Source: Sandaracinomonas sp041180785 (GTDB lineage: Bacteria; Bacteroidota; Bacteroidia; Cytophagales; Spirosomataceae). From it: 8,289 nt of DNA. The notes under the pieces were generated by a model, which was given only the letters and a program-made list of their open reading frames with translations, was not told where the DNA came from and made no database searches. The position numbers and the translations under genes are program-made. Positions 1 to 7,410 of this stretch are shown piece by piece. The stretch lies in the NCBI GenBank assembly GCA_041180785.1, contig JBEGQV010000247.1, positions 1 to 8,289 of the forward strand. Reading direction: 5' to 3'. The stretch's first letter is position 1. Each line of letters starts with the position of its first letter.

Positions 1-2333
1 ATCCGAGAACCTACAAATAAATCGAGATCGCCATCTTGATCAAAGTCACCTGCAGTAACACTTGAACCATTTTCATAGATCATAGGCAACGTTAAGGATC
101 TTGAAAATTTACCTTTACCATCATTTAGATATAATAAATCATGTAATTCTGGAGCATTCTCTAAAAACTCATTACTACCCGTTACCACGTAAAGGTCTAA
201 ATCTTTGTCGCCATCTGCATCAAAGAAAATGGCATCCGTATTTTCAGTGGTTTTATCCAAAGCAAAATCTGCTTGAGGGGCATCTACATATGCACCCGAC
301 CTTGATTGAATGTACAGTTTTTTATCTTGTCCGGCAGCTCCTCCAATATACAAATCTGTTAGTCCATCTCCATTCACATCGCCTGCGGCAAGAGCCGGAC
401 CCTGAGTCGACAATTTTTGCTTAATCAAGATATCTCGATCGAAATCTGTAAACGGACTTTCGATGTGTTTATAGGCTAAACTTGAGGTATTATTTTCAAA
501 AATTGGTGTAGATTTTGAACTTTTTTGTACCCATTTTTGTTTTGCATTTTTAATATCTAAGATGAGAACACTATTAACCTTAGGTAGACGAATCACCTGC
601 ATTAGGTCATTCGGCCAAATGACTTGCAAGGAATCTATGGTAGAAGTATTTCCCAATCCAAACACCATTTTTAAATCGCAGCTCGACTGAAATCCACGAT
701 TAGGCATTTGTTGCAAGAATTTTAGATTCCCACCTTGGTAAATAGTTACTTTTGCACCAATCCCATTTAAATTATTACCGTCCCCCTTTAATTTTACGGT
801 TAAATGATGACTACCTAATTTTTCAGTGGCTTTATTTTTATAAACGGATAAAGGCGCATTTACGTTATTCACGATTAAATCTAAGTCGCCATCATTATCC
901 AAATCACCATAAGCTGAACCATTAGAAAATCCTGGACCCTTCAATCCCCAATCTTCTACAACATTTTTAAATTTCAAATTGCCGTGATTTTTAAAGGCGT
1001 AATTTGGAATGGGAACGGAAGATATTTTATCGACAAATTCTTTATAATCGAATTTCTTTCCATTCAACATTTGTTGCATGTTACTACGATCCGCTAAGAA
1101 ATCCACAAAATCCTGATCGGTCAAATCTTTGGCAATACCATTGGCTACAAAAATATCTTTTGAGCCGTCATTATCCATATCAAAAATTAAAGCACCCCAA
1201 CTCCAATCCGTGGCATGAACACCTGAAAATTGTCCGATTTCACTAAACGTATCATCACCGTTATTTAAATGAAGATTATTACGCATGTACTGATGCCAGA
1301 ATCCGCGCTCTTCTTTTAATTTGACGAGGTTATGTCCTTCAAAAATAGACGTTGTTTTTAGTCGATAATCATCTCCTGGCAACATATCTGTTACAAAGAT
1401 GTCAAGATTACCGTCATCATTTATATCTGCGATATCAGCCCCCATCGAACTCAAGGAAATATGAGGCATCTGATTTTCCAAATCCTCCTTAAATGTTCCA
1501 TTATGTTGATTGATATATAAATAATCTCTTTCATAAAAGTCATTGGAAATATAAATATCCGGCCAGTTGTCGTTGTTTACATCTCCAATGGTGATCCCCA
1601 ATCCAAATCCGATGAGGCTACCATAAATCCCTGCTTGTTCTGAAACGTCCGTAAATTTTAAAACTGATTTACTTGGACTATCGTTTCTAAATAATTTATC
1701 GCCACCGAGGCCATCGCGCGTTTCGCGCAAATTCATATACCCTAATTTATCAATAGGTGTAAAGCTATTGTTCAACAAATACATGTCGAGATCGCCATCG
1801 CGATCATAATCAAAAAAGGCTGCATGCGTAGAAAATCCACCATCTAATAAACCAGCCTCTTTGGCTACTTCTTTAAAATGAGGAATTCCATTTTTTGTAC
1901 CTTCATTCAAGTATAATTGGTTTCCGCGTTCATCGCGAGAACCCGAATTACACACATAAATATCCATATTTCCATCACCGTTAACATCGGCAAAGGTCAC
2001 TCCCGTGGACCAAAATTTCTTTCCAACAATTCCACTTGCTTGGGTAATGTCTTGAAATTTAAAATCACCTTTATTGAGGTAAAGTTTATTGTCCTCAAAA
2101 TTTGATGTAACAAACACATCCGACAATCCGTCGTTATTGATATCTCCAATGGCCACTCCACCACCGTTATAGAAATTACGGTAATTAAAGATATTGAATT
2201 CCTTTTTCTCTAAACTTCGATTAACAAAGTCAATACCCGTTTGTTCGGCTGACATTTCTTCAAAGAGTGTATCGTTTTTTGAAGAGCAAGAAAAAACTAA
2301 AAATGATATAAAAACAAGGAAAAAATATCTCAT
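1..2333 (-). CDS. FG-GAP/VCBS repeat lipoprotein with ASPIC/UnbV domain (CRTAC1-like), 3' end outside window
   Basis: The reading frame is open from the ATG at 2333-2331 to the left edge: 777 codons, no stop. The N-terminus is a lipoprotein signal (MRYFFLVFISFLVFSC); the lipobox is VFSC with Cys16 as the expected lipidated residue, so the protein is probably outer-membrane anchored. Ten DxDxDG-like calcium loops of FG-GAP/VCBS blades begin near residues 64, 116, 175, 251, 303, 385, 477, 652, 705 and 763. The loop at 251 has N in place of the glycine, and the one at 705 has K. Residues about 517-592 match the ASPIC/UnbV domain (NGIGAKV, RGFQSS, FGLG, DSLQVIWP). This order is typical of large Bacteroidota proteins often found beside SusC/SusD pairs and usually of about 1,100 residues, so roughly a third may be missing. 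Integrin-like beta-propellers bind ligands or partners, but the exact role is not established. It has its own promoter and follows a terminator. The family call is secure; the function is not. Confidence 0.93.
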   Translation of the reverse strand, partial: MRYFFLVFISFLVFSCSSKNDTLFEEMSAEQTGIDFVNRSLEKKEFNIFNYRNFYNGGGVAIGDINNDGLSDVFVTSNFEDNKLYLNKGDFKFQDITQASGIVGKKFWSTGVTFADVNGDGNMDIYVCNSGSRDERGNQLYLNEGTKNGIPHFKEVAKEAGLLDGGFSTHAAFFDYDRDGDLDMYLLNNSFTPIDKLGYMNLRETRDGLGGDKLFRNDSPSKSVLKFTDVSEQAGIYGSLIGFGLGITIGDVNNDNWPDIYISNDFYERDYLYINQHNGTFKEDLENQMPHISLSSMGADIADINDDGNLDIFVTDMLPGDDYRLKTTSIFEGHNLVKLKEERGFWHQYMRNNLHLNNGDDTFSEIGQFSGVHATDWSWGALIFDMDNDGSKDIFVANGIAKDLTDQDFVDFLADRSNMQQMLNGKKFDYKEFVDKISSVPIPNYAFKNHGNLKFKNVVEDWGLKGPGFSNGSAYGDLDNDGDLDLIVNNVNAPLSVYKNKATEKLGSHHLTVKLKGDGNNLNGIGAKVTIYQGGNLKFLQQMPNRGFQSSCDLKMVFGLGNTSTIDSLQVIWPNDLMQVIRLPKVNSVLILDIKNAKQKWVQKSSKSTPIFENNTSSLAYKHIESPFTDFDRDILIKQKLSTQGPALAAGDVNGDGLTDLYIGGAAGQDKKLYIQSRSGAYVDAPQADFALDKTTENTDAIFFDADGDKDLDLYVVTGSNEFLENAPELHDLLYLNDGKGKFSRSLTLPMIYENGSSVTAGDFDQDGDLDLFVGSR

Positions 2334-2354
2334 GTTCGATCTAAAATAATGATG

Positions 2355-2362
2355 CAAATTTA
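2355..2362 (-). promoter_or_regulatory. Predicted -7 promoter element of the FG-GAP lipoprotein gene
   Basis: On the minus strand this reads TAAATTTG, a perfect match to the Bacteroidota -7 consensus TAnnTTTG. It lies 21 bases upstream of the ATG, so the leader would be only about 15 bases. The -33 position, 17 bases further upstream, is occupied by the T-run of the preceding terminator and not by a clean TTTG, so this half is weak. No Shine-Dalgarno sequence precedes the ATG, as is usual in this phylum. The placement just after a terminator supports an independent transcription unit. Confidence 0.5.
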
Positions 2363-2379
2363 AGACATCTGCAATAGAT

Positions 2380-2410
2380 AAAAAAAGGGCAGAATCTAAG
2401 ATTCTGCCCT
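2380..2410 (-). terminator. Intrinsic terminator after the SusC/SusD operon
   Basis: A perfect 11-bp stem (2386-2396 pairing with 2400-2410, arm AGGGCAGAATC) closes a 3-base loop. On the minus strand it is followed at once by seven T residues (2386-2380). It lies 19 bases past the SusD stop codon, so it should end the SusC/SusD transcript. In the other direction there is no uninterrupted T-run (AAATTTTATT), so it is mainly a minus-strand terminator. Confidence 0.9.
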
Positions 2411-2429
2411 AAATTTTATTGAATTCAGA

Positions 2430-3899
2430 TTAATAACCTGGATTTTGTTTCAATAATGGGTTCGCATCGATACGAGGCTGAGGAATCGGGAATAATTCGC
2501 GAGACTTATCAGTCACCTTCATAAATTTACGAGGTGTAGAGAATACGCCGAAACGAATCATGTCATTTCTTCTCCATCCTTCCCATGCAAACTCACGTCC
2601 TCTTTCTGCTAAGATATCAGCAGCTGTGATAGATGTTAACGCATCTACACCAGAACGAACACGGATTTTGTTCACATCAGCTAAAGCTTCAGCAGTTTTT
2701 CCTAAACGGAAAGCAGCTTCAGCACGCATCATGATCGCATCAGCTAAACGGAATACAACGTAGTCATTTGACTGGTCACCGTTCGGGTTGTTGCGTTGGA
2801 TTTCATATTTCTGTGAACGGATACCTGCAACTTGGAATTCTGGATCAGCATCTGTCATTTGATCTTTTTGGAAATCAGCGATGAACGCTAATGGATTTCC
2901 TTTTGCATCTTTCAATGCAGCACCAGAAGCAGCATATTGCTGACCTTTGATCCACATTGCTTGACGTAAATCTTTCGCTTCGAAAGAGTTATAGAAATCA
3001 GCTAATGTACAGAATCCATTCCAAGGAGAGTTACCTAAACCATAAGTTTGTTGGTTAGCATAGTGTAACGTTCTCATTTGGAAGTTCATACCACCCGCTT
3101 TGAAGCTATCGAAAGGAATAGTCCAGATGTTCTCAGAAGAACCTTGGTTTTGAACGATAAAGTTCGAAACAGTAGAAGAAGCTAATGAATATGAGTTAGC
3201 AGAGTTGATTACTGCATTTGCAGCATCATAAGCACCTTGCCAATCAGCAGTACCAGAGTACACTGCAGCATTCAATTTCAATTTAGCTAACAACATCAAG
3301 GCAGCATCTTTCGTCATACGGCTATAAGCCTTACCTGTTACCAAGTTAGGGATAGCAGCCTCTAATTCAGACTTGATGAACGCGTAAACCTCAGAACGAG
3401 ATTTTGTTCCACCTGCTGATGCGTTGTCTGTAATGATCGGTACATTACCGAAAGCATCAATTGCCATGAAGTAATAGAAAGCTCTTACAGCACGTAACTC
3501 ATCTACCGCCTTTTGATTTGTTTTAACAACAGGGATCAATTGGTTAATTTGAGAAATATTACCGAAGATAAAACCCCACATTCCGTTGATTGGACCATGT
3601 TGAGGCGTCCAAGTGTGGCGAGAATAAGCCAACCAGTCACCACCATCATACCAGTCACCACCACGAGTAGGTACAATTAATTCATCCGAAGATGCTTCAC
3701 TTGGATTGAACCAATCCCAAGTAATACCTCTAAGACCTGAGTAAGCAGGACCTAAAGCCGCAGCAATTTGAGCATCAGTTTTCAAAAATTGATCCGCTGG
3801 GATCGCATCGTATACTGGCTCAGTTAAATCTGTACAAGATTGCAATGCTAACGAAGCGATAACACCAACCGAAAGTACTTTATAAATATATTTTTTCAT
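2430..3899 (-). CDS. RagB/SusD family outer-membrane nutrient-binding lipoprotein
   Basis: The gene is complete, 489 residues, which is normal for the family. The signal peptide ends in a lipobox, LQSC, with Cys22 lipidated; no Shine-Dalgarno sequence precedes the ATG, only an A-rich leader. Family marks are the aromatic-rich N-terminal block PTRGGDWYDGGDW (77-89), the RAVRAFYYFMAIDAFGNVP stretch (136-154) in the TPR-like helical region, and the C-terminal RagB/SusD domain with FRLADAIMMRAEAAF (383-397), the RGREFAWEGWRRND segment (433-446) and the ending ELFPIPQPRIDANPLLKQNPGY, of which ELFPIPQPRID is the conserved core. SusD proteins sit on the cell surface as a lid over the SusC barrel and bind the substrate, usually a glycan or peptide. 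The residues seen do not give the ligand. It lies 51 bases downstream of the SusC gene, with which it should be co-transcribed, and is followed by a strong terminator. Confidence 0.95.
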   Translation of the reverse strand: MKKYIYKVLSVGVIASLALQSCTDLTEPVYDAIPADQFLKTDAQIAAALGPAYSGLRGITWDWFNPSEASSDELIVPTRGGDWYDGGDWLAYSRHTWTPQHGPINGMWGFIFGNISQINQLIPVVKTNQKAVDELRAVRAFYYFMAIDAFGNVPIITDNASAGGTKSRSEVYAFIKSELEAAIPNLVTGKAYSRMTKDAALMLLAKLKLNAAVYSGTADWQGAYDAANAVINSANSYSLASSTVSNFIVQNQGSSENIWTIPFDSFKAGGMNFQMRTLHYANQQTYGLGNSPWNGFCTLADFYNSFEAKDLRQAMWIKGQQYAASGAALKDAKGNPLAFIADFQKDQMTDADPEFQVAGIRSQKYEIQRNNPNGDQSNDYVVFRLADAIMMRAEAAFRLGKTAEALADVNKIRVRSGVDALTSITAADILAERGREFAWEGWRRNDMIRFGVFSTPRKFMKVTDKSRELFPIPQPRIDANPLLKQNPGY

Positions 3900-3930
3900 T
3901 TTAACTAATTTTTAAATTTCGATTATAAAA

Positions 3931-3942
3931 CAATAATTATTG
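3931..3942. repeat. Short palindrome between the SusC and SusD genes
   Basis: CAATAATTATTG is a perfect 12-base palindrome lying 8 bases past the SusC stop. It is all A/T except for its outer bases and has no loop, so as RNA it would form a weak structure at best. It is not an intrinsic terminator because no T-run follows it. It could be chance in AT-rich sequence. Confidence 0.3.
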
Positions 3943-3950
3943 ATTGTTTG

Positions 3951-6950
3951 TTAGAACGAAAGATTTACACCAGCAGTGAATGCACGAGTCTTGTAGTAAG
4001 TTTCACGAACATCAACACCTGGAGCAGCAGAACCGATAGCTAACCTTTGGCTAACCTCTGGATCTACACCAGTATATTTAGTAAACAACGCTAAGTTGTT
4101 ACCAGCAATATAAACTCTAGCTCTTTTGAATACACCTTTCACTGGGAAGTTATAACCTAATGAAGCGTTTCCAATTCTTAAGAAATCGCCTGATTCAACA
4201 TAGTAATCCATAGGGATTGTACGCTCATCATTGATTACTGAAGTAAGAGCAGATTTTAAAGCACCTGATTCAGCGATACGACCATCTTGACGACCTAACA
4301 ATAATCTGTTAGTGTTAACAATTTTCGCACCTAAATTGCTGTTCAACATGAATTGGAAGTCGAAATCTTTGTAACGAACTGAAGTTGTTAAACTTCCAAC
4401 GAATACTGGGTTTGGATTTCCGATATATGTTCTATCTGCAGCGTTTGGATCAATTGTTCCATCGCCGTTCAAATCTTTGAATACATACTTACCGTTTTCA
4501 ATTCTGTCTACGATTGCACCATAGAACTCACCAATTGGGTGACCAGCTTGCAATACAGAGAAGTTTACGTTAGATGTACCACGGATAAAGCTACCCAATG
4601 ACGTAGATAAGAATACCTGGTCTGGTGCAGCGAATTGATCGTTTTTCAAGCTAACCACTTCGTTCTTGTTGAAAGAACCTGCGAAAGTTGAAGAAACGCT
4701 CCAATCTTTGTTCTCTAACCATTGGTAAGTTAAAGTTAACTCAACCCCTTGGTTTTTAACAGAACCGATGTTAACTAACATGGTTGGATATACATAACCT
4801 TTCTCTTGAGGAACGTTAACTGTATATAATAAATCGTTAGTTGAACGAGTGTAATAATCTAATGATCCTGATACTTTACCTTTCAATAAAGAGAAGTCGA
4901 TACCAGCACCGTAGTTTTCGTTAATCTCCCATTTCAAGTTAGGATTTGGGTTCGATTGGATAGCATAAGCAGGTAAGAAGTCATCTGCAGAACCATCATA
5001 GTAAGAACCATTAGCACCATAGAATGATTTAGATAACAAAGGACGAATACCTTCTGAGTTACCAGTTCTACCCCAGCTAACACGTAATTTCAAGTTATCA
5101 ATGTTTTGGTTTCCTTTCAAGAAAGGCTCTTCGCTCAATGTCCAACCTACTGAAACTGATGGGAAAGTACCCCACTTGTTGTTATCACCAAATTTAGTTG
5201 AACCGTCACGACGTACGTTCACTGTAGCAAAATATTTGTTCATTAAGCTATATTGAGCACGTGCTAAGAAAGAAACCAATTTGTATTCATTCTTGTAAGA
5301 AGAAATTAAGTTAGGATTTGTACGAATACCTAAACCTGAACCTAAGTTGTTAGCTTCGAAAGCATCTGTTAAGAAGTTATTGTTACCAGCAGCAAAACCA
5401 TCTGCTACTACATCTTGGTAAGTATAACCACCTAAAATAGATAAATTTGACACATCGTTCAATTTCTTATTCCAATTTAAAGTAGTCTCAAATTGTTTAT
5501 CAGTAATTGAGTTTAAGTATCTTGTTGCTGCGTTACCACCTACAGTAGATAATAAGTTACCTGGAGTAGATTTTGAGAAAGCAGAACCATCATTAGTTTG
5601 CGTACGTAAAGTACCCGCAACACCTAAAGTTAAATCCTTAGTCAATGCATAAGTAGCTTGTGTATTGAATAAGAAGTCATGTAATCTTTCCTTTTGGTAT
5701 TTGTTATCTAAAACCGCTTTCGGGTTGAAGTTTGCAAATGTACCAGGAATTTGGAAGTACGTTCCATCTGCATTGTAAACAGGATCAGTTGGACGCATGT
5801 TCATTGCAAAACCAATTGCTCTTGTATCAGTGATCTGCGCATTAGTTTGCATAGCAGACATGTTAAACTTCAGGTTTAATTTACCACCAATAGCTTTAGC
5901 ATCTAAGTTCAAACGACCCGTCATACGATCTTTACCTGAACCTAATAAGGTACCAGTTTGATCTAAATAACCTACTGAAGCACGGTATGCTAAATTTTCA
6001 GATCCACCAGAAACCGCTAGGTTGTGGTTTTGTGAAACTGCAGCACGAGTAATTACACCTAACCAATCTGTGTTAGCTCCTAAATCATCAAATTTTTGAT
6101 TGTATTTAGCAGCAGCAGCACGGAAGTCAGCAGCGTTTAATAAGTCTGGACGCTGCGAAATAGTCTCAGAACCTACATAAGCTGAATAATCAACGGAAGG
6201 AACACCTGACTTACCACGTTTTGTGTTAATGATGATTACACCGTTAGCACCACGAGAACCGTAGATCGCAGCTGAAGATGCATCTCTCAAAACATCCATC
6301 GATAAGATATCTTCTGGAGCAACGTTTTGAATAGGAGCACCAATTACACCGTCGATAACATATAATGGCTCAGAACCAGCGTTCAATGAACCAGTACCTC
6401 TCAAACGAACTGTTGGAGTTGAGTTAGGGTCTCCAGATGCTTGTGTGATTACCAAACCAGCTACTTTACCTTGAGCAGCAGCTAATGGGTTAGTTACAAC
6501 ACCGGCATTGAATTCTCTAGAACCTAAAGAAGTTACTGTACCAGAAATTTCCTTTCTCTTTTGTGTACCATAACCTACTACTACTACTTCTTCTAAAGAC
6601 TTAGTATCAGCAGCTAAGGCAACATCAATGGTAGAAGCTGTTCCGATAGTTACTTCTTTCTTAACGTATCCTACAAAAGTAAAAACTAATGTACTTCCTT
6701 TAGAAGCACTTACTTTGTAGTTACCGCTAACATCTGTTTGAGTACCTTTCGTAGTACCTTTCACAGCAATAGATACACCAGGTAAGCCTGAACCGTCACC
6801 AGCATCAGTTACTTTACCTGAAACCACATCTTGGGCAAACGCACCCAAAGAAAACAATAGAGCAACAGCTAAACCGAATACCTTGGTAATACTCAGCTTG
6901 CCTGCACCTGATCGCACTAGGCGACCCACTCTTTTGTAAGAATGAATCAT
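3951..6950 (-). CDS. SusC/RagA family TonB-linked outer-membrane transporter
   Basis: The gene is complete, 999 residues, normal for the family. The signal peptide is long (about 39 residues, cleavage after GAFA, before QD). Next comes a carboxypeptidase-regulatory-like beta-sandwich (about 43-115: SGKVTDAGDGSGLPGVSIAV, TFVGY), then the conserved linker LEEVVVVGYGTQKRKEISG (119-137), which serves as the TonB-contact region of SusC proteins. The plug follows, about 140-245 (VRLRGTGSLN, PLYVIDGV, YGSRGANGVIIINTKRG). The rest is a large beta-barrel ending in GVNLSF, with the terminal Phe expected for BamA-dependent outer-membrane insertion. An EF-hand-like loop, DLNGDGTID, lies at 826-834, as in many SusC proteins. 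There is no STN domain, so control by an anti-sigma factor through this protein is not expected. It should import an oligomeric nutrient with the SusD partner, powered by TonB-ExbBD. The substrate is unknown. No Shine-Dalgarno sequence is visible. Confidence 0.96.
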   Translation of the reverse strand: MIHSYKRVGRLVRSGAGKLSITKVFGLAVALLFSLGAFAQDVVSGKVTDAGDGSGLPGVSIAVKGTTKGTQTDVSGNYKVSASKGSTLVFTFVGYVKKEVTIGTASTIDVALAADTKSLEEVVVVGYGTQKRKEISGTVTSLGSREFNAGVVTNPLAAAQGKVAGLVITQASGDPNSTPTVRLRGTGSLNAGSEPLYVIDGVIGAPIQNVAPEDILSMDVLRDASSAAIYGSRGANGVIIINTKRGKSGVPSVDYSAYVGSETISQRPDLLNAADFRAAAAKYNQKFDDLGANTDWLGVITRAAVSQNHNLAVSGGSENLAYRASVGYLDQTGTLLGSGKDRMTGRLNLDAKAIGGKLNLKFNMSAMQTNAQITDTRAIGFAMNMRPTDPVYNADGTYFQIPGTFANFNPKAVLDNKYQKERLHDFLFNTQATYALTKDLTLGVAGTLRTQTNDGSAFSKSTPGNLLSTVGGNAATRYLNSITDKQFETTLNWNKKLNDVSNLSILGGYTYQDVVADGFAAGNNNFLTDAFEANNLGSGLGIRTNPNLISSYKNEYKLVSFLARAQYSLMNKYFATVNVRRDGSTKFGDNNKWGTFPSVSVGWTLSEEPFLKGNQNIDNLKLRVSWGRTGNSEGIRPLLSKSFYGANGSYYDGSADDFLPAYAIQSNPNPNLKWEINENYGAGIDFSLLKGKVSGSLDYYTRSTNDLLYTVNVPQEKGYVYPTMLVNIGSVKNQGVELTLTYQWLENKDWSVSSTFAGSFNKNEVVSLKNDQFAAPDQVFLSTSLGSFIRGTSNVNFSVLQAGHPIGEFYGAIVDRIENGKYVFKDLNGDGTIDPNAADRTYIGNPNPVFVGSLTTSVRYKDFDFQFMLNSNLGAKIVNTNRLLLGRQDGRIAESGALKSALTSVINDERTIPMDYYVESGDFLRIGNASLGYNFPVKGVFKRARVYIAGNNLALFTKYTGVDPEVSQRLAIGSAAPGVDVRETYYKTRAFTAGVNLSF

Positions 6951-7107
6951 AAGTAAAAATTTAAGGGTTAATAATGAATAATGATTCCATAGGTTTTCAC
7001 AAACCTTCGCAAAAAAAATAAGAATAAACCATATAAAAAAATACTTGAACCGTGTTATGCTAAAATTAAATTATAAAAAATTGAATTAATTATAGATTAT
7101 CCAATTA

Positions 7108-7128
7108 ACTAGCACAGTATATAACTGA
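7108..7128 (+). repeat. Operator-like 21-base element, upstream copy 1 (distal from the pair)
   Basis: The first 11 bases, ACTAGCACAGT, are identical to those of the copy at 7333-7353, and 16 of 21 positions agree overall. It keeps the half-site pattern ACAGT-N5-ACTGA, an imperfect inverted repeat. It lies about 160 bases before the SusC start, close to where a promoter could be. It is probably a binding site for a transcription regulator, but the protein is unknown. Confidence 0.45.
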
Positions 7129-7200
7129 TTATTAGAATAATCAAGAATTAAGCATACGTATAATTTGAAGCACTTTTTAACTCCTTGCTCTTACCTATAT

Positions 7201-7212
7201 GCTTTTAAAAGC
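7201..7212. repeat. 12-base palindrome in the SusC upstream region
   Basis: GCTTTTAAAAGC is a perfect palindrome. It overlaps a second inverted repeat, AAAAG-C-CTTTT (7207-7217). It has no loop bases and no T-run, so it is not a terminator. It might be a protein-binding site or chance in AT-rich DNA. Confidence 0.3.
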
Positions 7213-7227
7213 CTTTTAATCATTGTA

Positions 7228-7269
7228 TTTTTTCAATAAAAAATTTTTTTCAAAAAAAATCAAAAAAAA
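7228..7269. other. Phased A/T tracts, probable intrinsically bent DNA
   Basis: A run of T6 (7228-7233), A6T7 (7238-7250), A8 (7252-7259) and A8 (7262-7269) has centres spaced about 10-13 bases apart. The last two tracts form an exact 10-base tandem repeat, CAAAAAAAAT twice. Tracts phased near the helical repeat are known to curve DNA. The block lies between copy 1 and the paired copies of the 21-base element. Confidence 0.55.
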
Positions 7270-7332
7270 TTCAAGATTTAATCCAACCAATTGAATTTTA
7301 CTAAATATTAGAAAAGTACAATTTTTAGGCAG

Positions 7333-7353
7333 ACTAGCACAGTGCTAAACTGT
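7333..7353 (+). repeat. Operator-like 21-base element, copy 2
   Basis: This copy holds a perfect inverted repeat, ACAGT-GCTAA-ACTGT (7339-7353). It also overlaps a second one, TAGCAC-A-GTGCTA (7335-7347). It agrees with copy 3 at 18 of 21 positions; the two starts are 23 bases apart, about two helical turns, so bound proteins would sit on nearly the same face. It ends 57 bases past the yidD stop on the transcript, in the region upstream of the SusC gene. Confidence 0.55.
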
Positions 7354-7355
7354 AC

Positions 7356-7376
7356 ACTACAACTGTGCTAAACTGT
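7356..7376 (+). repeat. Operator-like 21-base element, copy 3
   Basis: This is a direct repeat of copy 2, with 12 consecutive identical bases (GTGCTAAACTGT at 7342-7353 and 7365-7376). The first half-site here is ACTGT instead of ACAGT, so the element is a direct repeat of ACTGT, 10 bases apart. The outer bases CAGAC (7330-7334) and GTCTG (7375-7379) together with TAGCACAGT (7335-7343) and ACTGTGCTA (7362-7370) also make the whole pair a gapped inverted repeat. No T-run follows on either strand, so it is not an intrinsic terminator. Confidence 0.55.
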
Positions 7377-7410
7377 CTGATAAATGAAGAATTAATTGAA
7401 CTTCTCCAAG

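Larger units (their letters stand above)
6951..7410. promoter_or_regulatory. Long AT-rich non-coding region upstream of the SusC gene
   Basis: These 460 bases between yidD and the SusC gene hold no convincing reading frame. They contain a three-copy 21-base repeat (7108-7128, 7333-7353, 7356-7376), a phased A/T-tract block (7228-7269), a 12-base palindrome GCTTTTAAAAGC (7201-7212), and a small hairpin AGGTTT-TCAC-AAACCT (6991-7006) about 40 bases before the SusC start. No perfect TAnnTTTG promoter was found on the minus strand. The nearest is AAGGTTTG at 7007-7000, one mismatch, overlapping the small hairpin and without a good TTTG upstream. No clear terminator follows yidD, so read-through from yidD into the SusC operon is possible. 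Confidence 0.6.

Noticed and set aside
101..2105. Plus-strand open frames at 101-424, 1004-1246 and 1917-2105.
   Set aside because: They are antisense to the FG-GAP lipoprotein frame, which is open for 777 codons with a clear domain structure; their translations show no recognisable motif.
2560..2763. Plus-strand open frame inside the SusD-like gene.
   Set aside because: It is antisense to a well-conserved SusD C-terminal domain and encodes low-complexity Ala/Ser/Arg-rich sequence.
4467..4475. The EF-hand-like loop DLNGDGTID in SusC as an unusual insertion.
   Set aside because: A calcium-type loop at this place is common in SusC-family barrels, so it is not special to this protein.
7330..7379. 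The paired repeats as a rho-independent terminator of yidD.
   Set aside because: A gapped stem can be drawn, but it has a 4-base bulge and is followed by CCTAAAAATT on the minus strand, with no T-run; the direct-repeat pattern fits protein-binding sites better.
7330..7380. The direct repeats as a CRISPR array.
   Set aside because: The repeat unit is 21 bases with a 23-base period, leaving only two bases between copies, so there are no spacers, and no cas genes are present.
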